Positions 37,681 through 49,077 of a DNA stretch of 64,000 nt are shown here, in pieces. The notes beneath the pieces were generated by a model. The model worked only from the letters and a program-made list of their open reading frames with translations. It ran no database searches and was not told the origin of the DNA. Position 1 is the stretch's first letter. Every line of letters begins with the position of its first letter. The DNA comes from Magicicada septendecula (taxonomy: Eukaryota > Arthropoda > Insecta > Hemiptera > Cicadidae). Position numbers and translations under genes: made by a program. The stretch is from positions 122,983,927 through 123,047,926 of the forward strand of contig CM068367.1 of NCBI GenBank assembly GCA_034769895.1, in the 5' to 3' direction.

Positions 37681-38805
37681 GATGGACATTGTGGGAATGA
37701 GAATAGAGAGATAGAGAGAAAATCGCCAAGATCTGAAGAAATAGCGAGAAATCGCACGCGGAGCAAAAACGCACACTTCATAAAGATCATGGACAAATAA
37801 AGCATAAATAAAAATTGATGAAAATAGACTGATCCTTTGCAGAAAAAGACAAGTTTGTGACAAAAATGTGAATTTTTCAATTCTCTCATGTAATGTAAAG
37901 CTGTAGTAAAATAATAATAATAATAATAATAACAGTGAGAGGTGTAATGATGAACTGAGCAAAACACAGTCGATCTGTTAAGTATTTGTACACACTGTAA
38001 ATTGTAGGATATTAGGTGCCAAAACATTCTTGAATTACGTCCGACATCCGACCATGTTCTGGTAAACCATACAAATGATACCTAGGATTTATACTAAGCA
38101 GTACAGTGTGCTCAGGTGCACCACAGGAAGCAGAAGAGATTATAGTTGGTGTGAGAAAGTCCTTTTCTTTCCCGTACGTTCTTCCCCTGAGATTCTTTGC
38201 ATCATTCTTGCTCTCTTGATGGTACACCGTAGTTACAGAAGGTCATGCACGTTAACGTACACGTCACGAAACAGAACTAAGTAGTCACTGCTACGAAAAA
38301 TAATAATCACAATCCACTTGAAACAACACAACAAGCATACTGAATAACGCTATGAACTGAAGGTCAAAGTACATTTGTATTACCAGTAATTGGGTTAAGG
38401 TCAAAGGGTGTTAGCATTCGGCGCGCAAAGTTTACTTCAGGTGCTTTGCATTACAATAGATGCAGTTAGTGAACATTGTGATATCTGCCTGAAACGCATT
38501 AGGTACCTCCCATTCAGTTCGCCTGATAGAATGTGTTTCCATTGTTTTATAAGTTGTAGGCAAATAGAGCGATTTTCTTAGAGACACCTGGCGTTTTTTT
38601 TACAGCCGTGATTTATTGTTAACCGTTGTTAGAATATTACTTTCGATTGTCCTCCACTTTTTTTTAGAATAAGAAATTAATATTGTAGCGTGACAGATGT
38701 ATGCATAATATTGAATGGCAATTGATCATTAGAATAATAAAGTTATAATATTTAAATTTGGAAGAAAGCATTAAGTTTAATATAAATAAATTAATTCATA
38801 GCAAC
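37681..38805. other. No recognisable gene
   Basis: Holds a short (AAT)n run at 37909-37932. The overlapping minus-strand frames near 37405-38027 have no family signature. Confidence 0.55.
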
Positions 38806-41640
38806 TGTGGAAAGAAATCATTATTATAAAGAAAATACAAGTTCAAGTAAAAGGAGTTACTAGTGATGAGTCATCCAAGACCAGTCTCATAACCAAAGGT
38901 TTTCAAGGTATAACCCAGGAAGGTAAAATAGTAAATAACAAAGCAGTACACAATATGACCAAACCCACAACGAGGGAGAATAAATAGAATAGAAACCCTA
39001 AAATAAGCCAAGATCAACCAATACAGGTTGTGTATTTCTGTAATAAAGAAGAAGATGGAGAAGATCCCAAGAAACCTGATGGCAACAAGAAGAAGATGGA
39101 GAAGATACCAGTCCCAGAAGGCAGGAGAAAAGAAGACTGAAGAAAGAAGAAGAGGGCAGCATCCTGAAGAAGATGTCATGCTCTTATAAAAGACACCCAA
39201 ATCCCTATATCCCCAAAATAAATATCTAAAAATAAAAGTATAACGAAATAAAAACCACATGTATATAAATTTAAGAGAGAGGAGTGTATAAAGTAAAAGT
39301 TTCCTGTGAACTAAGATGAAACAATAATATAGTACCCATGGAACAAATCTCCATTGAAAAAACGCTAACCAATTTATTATGTTAATAAGACTATACGACC
39401 ATTTAGCATTAACATAATATATAAGTGCAAAGTGAACCAGTGATAGTTTTGGGTATTATAAAAAATGAACCTTGTGTTTCATTCTTGGCAATCACAAACA
39501 TTGGATGCAATGAAATATGCATTTTTCAATGACTTAAAATATGTATTGTGACAATATGTTGTTCATAAGACATGAATCTGTTTAAAATAACATTTTGTTT
39601 TACATGAGAAAAGAAAAACAGAGTTCATAATACCTTTTGAACAATTAATACTATTTATTTGTTAATGACAGGGTACAATTCCCCAAAGACAATGTAAAAG
39701 ACGGTATAAAAACTGTAGAATCCTACTTATGATAATAGTTAGAAATAAGAATATAAATATAAGGTTTTTTATGTATATAGTACAAGAATGTTTAAAAATG
39801 TATTAGATATAAGGCCATTTGTTTGGGTCTGATACAACTAACATAAGAACTATAAAAATAGTTACTGCTTGTAAATAGTAGAGAGCAATTAAGATGTTAG
39901 TTAGTAAAAAACCTTTTTTATAAACCATGTTTCCATGTTGGAAATGGGAATTTTGTTGCAAAATGTCTGATTTGAAGACAACCATTTATTTAAAAAAAAT
40001 GTTCTTTATTCTGTTTAACTATTATTTGTATTGTAACCAATACTAATTGTTTTTGTGTAATTTGAAAACATGTTTAATTTATAATACTATTTGTAAAAAG
40101 TCAGAGAGGGTATCACACATCATATATTGTTTGTAAATTATTTTGTAAGAAAAATTGTTAAAAAAATCATAGGCCAAAAGAAAGGAAACCAAACTTCATC
40201 AAAACAGAGAAATTGCTCAATTAAATGCAAATAAACAAAAGTGGTTTAGACAAAATAAACTTGAGATCATGCCATATAATTGCACATACCATTTAGAGAG
40301 ATTTTAATAAATTATATTCAGAATTATAAATAAAAATGAGAATGACTAGACTCAGAAATTTAGACATGGGAGTCATATATTTCAGAATAATGTTTCAGAA
40401 TACAACTAATTCAATTAATTACCAGAAAATAAGGGAATAGGAACCTTTTAATACAATATAGGATTATTAATATTAAATATAACTGATAAAATGGCTGAAT
40501 TTATATAATGACAGGAAGTAAATTTTGATGTTTTGACTCTTCACAGTATACCAAACTGAAAGTGAAATTACTATTTTTTTTGACAGAAAACACTATAAAA
40601 TGGCATTATTTAATCTGAAAATAACCAGAATGAACTGAAAGATTAATTTAAATCAAATCTAGTGAATAAAATTGACAAATAACCAAAGTATAGGCATTCA
40701 TATAGTGAAAATGTAAAAGTGCATACAGGATGTGAAAAATATTTGAACAATGTTAAGGATAATATTATATGGGCTAAGAGTTTAATTGAAACTGGAGGAA
40801 ACAGTTAGTTAATTATTGGTAGTTGAACGGTTAACATGACATACGTTTAACAACGTGGATAACCTAACCTATAATCGTCATACAAGCGAGTGTATAGTGA
40901 GTTATTGTGAAATCGCGAGTGACTTGTAAAATACTTCTGAAACTATCATATTATAACAGAAACGATCAAGTAACACTCCATAACACAGAACAATATAAAT
41001 CTACTCCGAAAAACACCATAAAACACTAGAAAACTGTGTAATACATTAACCCAAATTAGTGATGGAACCGGGGAAAGTGTTTGAACTAATAATTATACGG
41101 ATACACTAAATACAACTCAGAAACAGTACACTAGACACTACCCAACATTTTACAAGAGATTCGCAGACATCAGAACAGGAATACTACAGGAAAATCTTTT
41201 ATTTGGAACGTCCAATATACGAATGACATCTCACTAACTTCACGGCAGCCATTTGCAATATTGGTCTCATCATTGCCAGAACCCCGCCTTCTTTGTTCAG
41301 CACAGCTGTTTGGTGAAAACAATTATTATATTTACAATTTATTATTCAATGTCTGTGTTTATTAATAACTATTAATTTGATTGTAACGTTATACTTTTTA
41401 AATATTAGCCCGATTTCTCTGACTTTGGTAATAACTGGCTGTTTAAAGAACCCTATATAATTTTTATAACATATACTTGTAACTTTTTTCGATATCCTGA
41501 TACTAATCGATAAGAGTCAATATTGCTGTTACTTAATAAAACATTAATACTTTTCAATACTTAATAGTTCTTTATTTCTTCAATAATACTAATTACCAAT
41601 AATATAATTCTAATTGATAATCTACAAGGACTTTACCACC
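38806..41640 (+). other. Possible unpaired LTR or long-terminal-repeat-like AT-rich block
   Basis: The block begins near TGTGGAAAGAAA and has the A-rich, ACACTAG-rich texture of the Gypsy LTRs. It includes a CGGCAGCCAT string (41243-41252) that also occurs in those LTRs (CGGCAGCCATGA, about 10575). No partner repeat, primer site or coding frame was found, and the ends are uncertain. Confidence 0.2.
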
Positions 41641-44600
41641 CGTAAGTGAAGATAACCTAAAAAATAGAAAGGTAAACAAATATCGATTGGTTTACAGACA
41701 GTCTTATGAGTGGTGATAGATTATTTAAATTATACTAAACCTTTAATAAAAATTTTCAGAAGAGCATTACACTGTTTAAAACTTCACAGCCCTATATTAA
41801 TTAATTGATCCTAATTAATTAATTAATAAAATTAAAATTTTTTTTTTATTATTTTTTTTTTATAAACATAATTTTTTTTTAATTTTCTTCAAAACAATAA
41901 TTTTTGTTTTGAAACTTTCGGTGAAGCTGAGCATATATATTTCTTCATCAACTTTACGCTACTCGACCGGTCTTGCTACCATTGGGACTCGACCAGCTGG
42001 GAAACTTAAGGAAGTGTTTCAGGCCAGTAAGACGTCGAGAGCCACACCAATTAAACATATTACATTGGACTTGATTACATCGGAGTCACATACTCCACAA
42101 TAGCTTTATTATCATCAACACACAATAAATAATTTTATTATATTTATTACAATATGCCAGATTAATTTTAAGAAATGCATTAAATCATAGGTTTGCTGAA
42201 ACTTAGAAAGACCAGAGAGAGATATGACAGAGACGTTGACGTAAGAAGAAAGGGCAGCGGACTTAATCAAAACGAAACCAAATCATCGATGATAAAACGG
42301 TTACACGTTTAAATAACAGTCAGTGCAATGGCGTAACTAAGAGCTGTTCTGGGAGGAGTAATGAGATAAGGCTAGTTTTCGGGGGAGGGGTGAGACGAGC
42401 TTCAAGGTTGGACTCTCCATTTTCGTCAGGAAAAATGTTATGTGTAAGATTCTTCCCATGGGATTGATCCCCCCCCCCCAAGTATTTACGCCACTGATCC
42501 AGTGTGCAATATACGCCGTTTGTGATCTTGCGTAATTATCAATTTATTACTAAATACAATGAATAACGGTCACACGAAAAATAATAATTAATTGCAGAAT
42601 ATCATGCCGATATAGTCCGTACTTTGTCAAAAACTTACGTGGTTTTCGTTAATAAAACACTGACCACTTTTGTTAATGGTCTCAGGCGATCAACTGAAGA
42701 TGCATCATCGTAGTATGGGCGAAACGTTTGGTGTTAAAAATAATAAGAAGTCGTGTGTTGAACCGGAAAACAGTGTTGTTATTACAGCCCGTACTAGTTA
42801 AACCGTGTAAACCGCGCTGTCGGCCGTCACCGTAATGCAAAACGTAGATGAACGATAATCGTTATAAGAGAAGAAAGGAAGAAGATTTATTTTTAATGTT
42901 TATTTATCCATGCAGCGGCGATAAGGGTGTCTAGTGCGGCGTAGTGACAGTGACTAGTAGTGTACAACAAACTCGAGCTTAAAACAAAAACCGATATCTG
43001 AAGGGCAAATAATATTTCGAAGTCAAGTAAAAAGTTGCCTACCGACTAGCGTACGGGCAAAGGTATTTCTGGCAGTGACAGTCGGTACCCAGTATAATAT
43101 ATTTCTAATTAACGGAGGATAAATAAAACAGTAATGTATATAAGGAAATCAAATTTAATCGATTCTACAAAATACCCCATATACACACTCATAGAGTGGA
43201 ATAAAGATATCGACTACACATTCATCGTCGATGCATGTTGTATCGACTTCTTGACAGCGGAGGCGCACATTAAGAAATGTGCAGCTCAGTGCAGTGTGTG
43301 TGTGTGTGTTTCCGTCTACACGTTAGCGGCGGTTACGGCCCATTAAGCAAATACACTGCATGAGAGAGTGATCGTTTATACGACGACGTATAATACCGCT
43401 GTAAGTGGGTATTGAATGTTGGCATAATGGGTACGAAATAATTGGTTTACCTTCCTATTAGCAATACAAGGGTGGCAATAACACAGGCCCATAAACACAG
43501 GGAAACTCTTCAAGAGATTGATACGTGTTGTTTGCGTCCGTATCACACATAATACTTTCTCCCTCTCTTTCTCTCTCTCCCCTCCCCATCTCTGTCTATT
43601 TCTCAAACTGTTGTTTGTTATTTCTGTTACTATCACCACTTATGTAAAACTGTGTTTTTCATTCTTTTTTACCAGGGAAACTTACTGTCTAGTATGTTTA
43701 CTTTCTACAGTGTTTCAGGTGGATTGAAAGTGTGGTAAAAAAAAATCCCTCGCAGTACGACAACCGGATGAGAATGTTGGTTTGTCTTATGACCTCTTTT
43801 TTAATTTAATTACTTAACTTAAGTCCGATCACCTTTGCCGGGTGGCGTTGCATATCCCAGCTACTCATTCAACGCCAGCTCCCCGCTGAAAAGTACGATA
43901 ACACCTCGTTACCCCCGGTGTTATATTTATGGTGTTACTCAAATGAAATATGAGTTCATTTATACATGGATTCGTAATACATACTATGTGAAGTAGTTAC
44001 CAACAGTGCTAGCAGTCACTTCACATTGCTTTGTAGCATCCTACGTATTTCTTCTGGTCGGATTGAAGTTGTGGAAGACAAACGGCTGAGCAACAGCAAT
44101 ATCATAAAGACTAAGTTTTCATTTCATAACTCTCTGAATCAACTTCTTTACATCGGAGGGAGCTATAAAAACTCAAAACAGGGTTTTGGGGGATCTAGTA
44201 TCTCCACACAAGCATATCAGAAGAATTTTCAGAATAGATTTTAGCAGTCTTTTTTAACCGTCTCTTATTTTTTTCTCCCAAGACAGCTAGGTCAACGTCT
44301 TATCATTCAAAAATCCCGATTGATTTAAAATAATTGTTTTTAAATTTTGTTTTTAAATTGTATGTAGAATTAAAATTGCATGTTAATATTTGTAAAATGT
44401 ATCTTGAAAACTGTAGTGAGGTAGACATCTGGACTCACCACTAAAAATCGTGGTGCGTGGATCACTAAACCTTTTCTTTGTGACTTTTTCGGAAAAATGT
44501 TTTTGAAATTCTTTTAATTCTTACAATTTAGATAACCTCTCACTTCTGTAAAAATATTTTGCTGATTTTGTACTTTCGAACTGTGTAGTATATTATATAA

Positions 44601-45339
44601 TAAAAATATTTTACATTTTTTGCTTTGTTCCCGATTCCCGTAATCTGACTTTTTGCGTATAAAGTTAACTTTCATACCGCGATAATCTTGGAAACCCCCT
44701 CAGACAACCACTGCTAACAAAAGAAAGCGGTAGATACAAAGCTGATAACGTTGCGGAGAATTTGTAAAAGTAAAAGCAATGTTGCCGAGTTTATTTTGCC
44801 GCAGGTTTTGAACGAACACCACGTGGGAAGACTCAGCAAACAAATAGAGGCGGCATGACACTATGGTGATATGTAAATAACAACAAAAATATTGTGCGAC
44901 AGAAAACGGCTGTTATCTATGTAAAGCTGTCAGTGCTGTGAGCAAGCGAACGACACTTGTTTAACATGTAAATTAGAAAACCCGATTTGAAGTACGATAA
45001 CGTTTTTATCAGAACGTTCTGTCTCATTCTCTTACCCCCCCCCCGCCACACCAACGTTCATCATCCTCCCCCTATATCTTCCTCTATCTCTCTCTTCCCT
45101 TTCTCTGTCTTTTCATCTCTTAGATTATTGTTTCTCGACTGACAGACATAGAATGATTATTAATTAACCTTGTTAGTATGACATCTTTCTGTAGATAGAA
45201 TTATGATTAGTGTTATGTTGTCTGATGTGTCTTGATCGCAGCGAACCATATTTCGCCATCTGTAAGATAATGCACCCCAGATTTTGACAAGTTGGTTAAG
45301 AAAATCTTTCATGATGACGTGACTCAGGATGATCAATCA
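41641..45339. other. No recognisable gene
   Basis: T-rich runs at 41838-41880, a short (GT)n at 43297-43310 and a hammerhead-like motif at 42694-42728 are the only structures seen. The open frame at 44026-44244 has no known family. Confidence 0.5.
42694..42728 (+). other. Hammerhead-like motif
   Basis: CTGAAGA at 42694-42700 and GGGCGAAACGTT at about 42717-42728 are the two core strings, with 17 bases between them that can form only a weak 3-bp stem (CAT/ATG). Confidence 0.3.
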
Positions 45340-46215
45340 AATTCGAGCGGTTTCAAAACTGACATACAAATGTTTTGAAGACAAAACTTTCTGGAACCTC
45401 TAGGAACTTTGCCATTCAGTGGTTGTTTCAGCGAAACTTTCAGACTCAAACTCGCATTTGCCATTTAGTGGTTGTTTCAGCGAAACTTTCAGACTCAAAC
45501 TCGCATTAAATCGGTTTGTCACGACCCAGATTGCACGAAAGCAGTTTCAGTCAAATTTCTCACTGACGCGGTTCCAGTAAGACATTCATGGTGTAACCTG
45601 CCATTCAAACTGTTTCAGGTAAACTTTTGTAATCCAAGCGTGCATTCAAGTCATTTCAATCAAACGTTTAGTACACAAGCTTGTACTCAGTCAGCTTTAG
45701 TAAAATTTACAGGACCCCAAGCCGGTAGTGAAGCGGTTCCAATCATAATTTTATGGTACAACGTAGCATTCAAACGTTGTAACCTAGAATTCAAGGCACA
45801 AATTCTGAGGCAATCTAACATTTAAACTTTCCTGCCACAATTTAGGATTCGAGCAATTCAGATCTTTCAAATCCAAGCTTTGTGATTTCCAGTTTTACTA
45901 GTTTATTAGCAGCCATCTTAACACCAACTTTGTCACTACTTAATGCTACACTGCTAAATACTTCGTTCTTGAAGAGGCCTTTCGGTGTCTCCACCATCTT
46001 CAATCGTTTCAGACCTGAAGATGGTGGAGACACCGAAAGGCCTCGTCAAGAACGAAGTATTTAGCAGTGTAGCAATAATTAGTGACAAAGTTGGTGGCAA
46101 GCTTTGTGAGTCAAACGGTTTCAGACAAATTTACAGATCCAACCTCTCATCCAGTCGGTTTCCGTCAAACTTTATAACCTAATCTAACATTAACCAGACC
46201 AATTTCAGGACCCAA
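45340..46215 (+). repeat. Diverged minisatellite, about 40-50-bp period
   Basis: Units carry a recurring pattern of GTTTCAGTCAAACTTT-like sequence followed by CAAGC/CAAACTCGCATTC. Two adjacent units (45411-45459 and 45460-45508) differ at one base in 49. The others, for example near 45541, 45606 and 45648 and again at 46110-46200, are strongly diverged. The hairpin at 45922-46096 interrupts the array. Confidence 0.65.
45922..46096. repeat. Large inverted repeat, 81-bp arms, 13-base loop
   Basis: 45922-46002 is the reverse complement of 46016-46096 at 78 of 81 positions with no gaps. Each arm contains a TGAAGATGGTGGAGACACCG string followed by AAAGG; CTGAAGA is followed by GGTG, GAGA, CACC, GAAA, a hammerhead-like core with one extra base. 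A transcript would form a near-perfect long hairpin. Confidence 0.92.
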
Positions 46216-47289
46216 ACTGTGATTTAATATATTTAGTTATTAATTTTTTATGCTCAGAAACTATAATATGTTTTATTCAAGAGGGCGAAGTAAATCGTTA
46301 AAAGGGTCTTAACTATGATAAAGGATAGTTTCACTGATTTAACATTTCGTATCTATTACCGTTTAAAATTTCATAAATTTATTTGCCTGTTTGTGTAAAC
46401 AAAACCTCTTGTTTTTAATATTATTTATAAATGTACTTGTAGAAGCATACAATCAGTTAACAAATATTTGCTCTTAGGCCTACATCTGTGGAATATGTAT
46501 TTATTGTCGCGTGAGTAAATACACACAACCGTGCACCGCTAAAATATTTAAAATTATTATTTGTGATATGGAAAACGTTAGATATATAATTTTATAGTTT
46601 AAGTTATTAAAAGGGTTCAGAGAGTTATTAACGTTATTAATCGTTGAGTTCTGTGTGCCAGTAGTTATGTCATTTTTAATGGTTCTGATTTTTACACCAA
46701 CAGTTAAAAAATGAAGCAGGCAATTGGAAACGTTTGTAAAGAGAATGAGAGTTTAGATTGCTAAATCCAGAAAGAGAGGGCGAGAGAAATTCTGTACGAC
46801 GTACACGTTAAAAAGAGATGGATGGATAGTAGGGGCGGGAGAAAACAACACCAAGAGAAGTTGACAATATTGAAGCTGTTGAATTGAGTAAGAAAAAATC
46901 GTCGTAAATTAGAGACCGTCGCGGAATTGTAAAACGTGGAAAGTGGTGTTTATATTCTAATAAAATTATATAACAGAAGTTGGTTCTCGTTTTTTTAATA
47001 TATCTCGTTAATGGGAAAAGGAACCATTTAACAGTGCTACGGTGATAAACGAGTTCTCTATTTAAATTGTCTTAGTCTTCGTCTTAATGGAGATGTGATT
47101 TTTAATTTTTGTTTCGACCCGATTTTAACGGTGTTTTTTGCGTATCACAAGGCTTTTAATTAAAACGGTGAAACATTTCTCTCTGAAATACACGTGCCGT
47201 GCCTCGATCTGAGAATGCGGAACCCGGGGTGCACTGTCGTCTGTAATATGTCTTCAATAGTAATAACATTATCTAAAATAAAACACTAT
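46216..47289. other. No recognisable gene
   Basis: AT-rich with no family motifs. Confidence 0.55.
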
Positions 47290-47870
47290 TGACACCTCCT
47301 CCACACTCTTATTATCCAAAGATGAGAGTATCACATCAAGGGTATCTCGTTTCCGTTATGTCGGCTGTGACATCACTTATGATATGGATTATGATGTTGA
47401 TCTCAAGTTGGCTAAGTTTCAGTCAATATTCGGCTCAGTTCGTCGAGTGTTTTCGAAGAAAACAGGGAAAGAGACTCGAATAAATTTTCATAATGTAACG
47501 GCTGTGCTAATGTCATTTTATAGTTCTGAAACTTGGGTTCTGATGAAAAAAATCCCAGTAGGATACAGGCAACGGAGATGAGATTCTTGAGATCTCTTAA
47601 ACGCTACACACGGAGAGATATACTCTGCAATGAAGAGTTGAACATTTTTAATATCCAACATTGTATTGCAGTGTACAGAAGGATTGCTCATATGAATAGG
47701 ATGGCAGATATGGCAGGTTGCCTAAGGAAATTTGGCAATGCAGGCCTGTTGGACAACGAAGTACAGGAAGACCTAAGAAGCGTTATTGAAGTGGATATGT
47801 TCCTTTGGGGCCGAAACAGGTGATTCGCGTAGTCCTTGAGAGAAGGAAAAGGAGAAGAAGAAGATAAAAC
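47290..47870 (+). mobile_element. LINE fragment H, 3' half
   Basis: The plus strand reads FRYVGCDITYDMDYDVDLKL, then AKFQSIFGSVRRVF, SFYSSETWVLMKK and, in another frame, IQATEMRFLRSLKRYTRRDI. This is the same post-polymerase layout as in LINEs A and B, but a distinct sequence. Two frame changes are needed. The segment ends near an A/G-rich stretch at 47845-47870. Confidence 0.78.
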
Positions 47871-48520
47871 ACGACTTAGCGACTTGTCAACTAAAACTTT
47901 TACTTCTCGGGTCAGAACAATCAATAGGGAGAAATAAGTGTGAAAGAAGATGGTACTGTGAGAGGATTATAGACGAAGAAAGAAAATCGAGAAAGGGGGA
48001 AAGAGAGAGTGAAGGAGTGTGAAAATGTTGTGAAGCTGGAAGAGAGGAGCAAGGCAACAGTGCTTTGTCCGTCATTGAATGAGGTCATCAAATATTTCTT
48101 AAACAATGTGGGTGAAGTATTAACTCTTTGTCTTTCCCCTTGGTTAATTTGAATCTCAAATAGCCTATTGTTCTGCGACCATAATCATGCTAGTACTGGC
48201 GGAGAGTTCCAGTGATATTAACCAGATGGTCAGAGTTATCCTTTTCGTCATGATTCTCAAAATCTTCTTTCTGCTTACTTTGTCAATAAGTAAATACTGG
48301 TACACCAAATGAGAATTGAATTTGAATGGCGGAACAGTGATTACAAAATTTAACTTCACTTTTCAGTGACATGCAAGAGGCCGTTTCTTTCTAAGTTGTT
48401 TCCCTGTTCGTTGGTGTCTTCCTTGACATTTCTCTCTTAGCGGTTAGTCGTGCGGTATCGCGAAAGCTTTGACTTCGTCAACAGTACTTTTATCGCTTAT
48501 CCGATGTTGAGTATTTAAAA
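47871..48520. other. No recognisable gene
   Basis: Purine-rich (GAGAAAGGGGGAAAGAGAG) near 47990; otherwise nothing recognised. Confidence 0.5.
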
Positions 48521-48608
48521 TAAAATAAAATAGTTCATGTAAAAGAAGCAGACAGAGCGTATTTTGCAAACAAGAAACTATTGTAGTCTAGGACCCTAAG
48601 TCATAATT
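48521..48608 (+). mobile_element. LINE I, upstream piece
   Basis: The frame reads VKEADRAYFANKKLL, then one stop, then SRTLSHN. If the transposon at 48609-52593 and one AATT copy are left out, the frame carries on at 52598 with SKLKIYESLIREV. The AYFANKKLL and KLKIYESLIRPV motifs are normally adjacent in these LINEs, so this is one LINE split by the DNA transposon. The 5' limit of the piece is uncertain. Confidence 0.75.
48605..48608. repeat. Target-site duplication AATT, left copy
   Basis: AATT stands next to both ends of the DNA transposon (here and at 52594-52597). The LINE frame is restored when one copy is counted, which confirms a 4-bp duplication. Confidence 0.8.
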
Positions 48609-48621
48609 GAAGAGATGAGTG

Positions 48622-48985
48622 GATGAAGGTGATATGTAACATTTTCTTTAATTTTGATTTTTTTACATGAATGAAGGTGTTATGTCCATATATGCATTCT
48701 GTCCCATTAAATCTTCGCAAAACTAGCTTATCTAGAGAAATTTAAAACGGATGAAGGTGTTATGTTCCAAACTAAGTTGTATTAGAAATGAATGAAAGTG
48801 TTATGGGCACATAACTTTATCATTCAATTTAAGAATAGCAAAAATAAACTATCCTTGTAGTGAATGAAGGCGATAAGTGCGAACATAACTCCTTCATTCA
48901 CGAACACGTAGCTCTCTGTGTTACATTACGTTGCGAACGAATGAATGAACGAGCTATGTCGCGTACATATCCCCTTCATCCGCGA
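48622..48985 (+). promoter_or_regulatory. Subterminal repeat array of the transposon
   Basis: Copies of the terminal motif lie at about 48622, 48669, 48750 and 48790. From 48790 on they are palindromic pairs: 48790-48826, 48862-48900 and 48935-48985 each contain a forward and an inverted copy separated by about 10-20 bases. These are likely transposase-binding sites, possibly overlapping the promoter. The right end shows only the terminal copy and weak variants such as AAAAGGTGTTAAGT near 52364. Confidence 0.65.
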
Positions 48986-49077
48986 TACATCGTGTGTTGT
49001 TTCGTCGATGCTATCGTAACGCGAGCGTTGCTTTTTTGTTTTTATTAATAAATATTTAATTTGTTTGCACATCAAAA

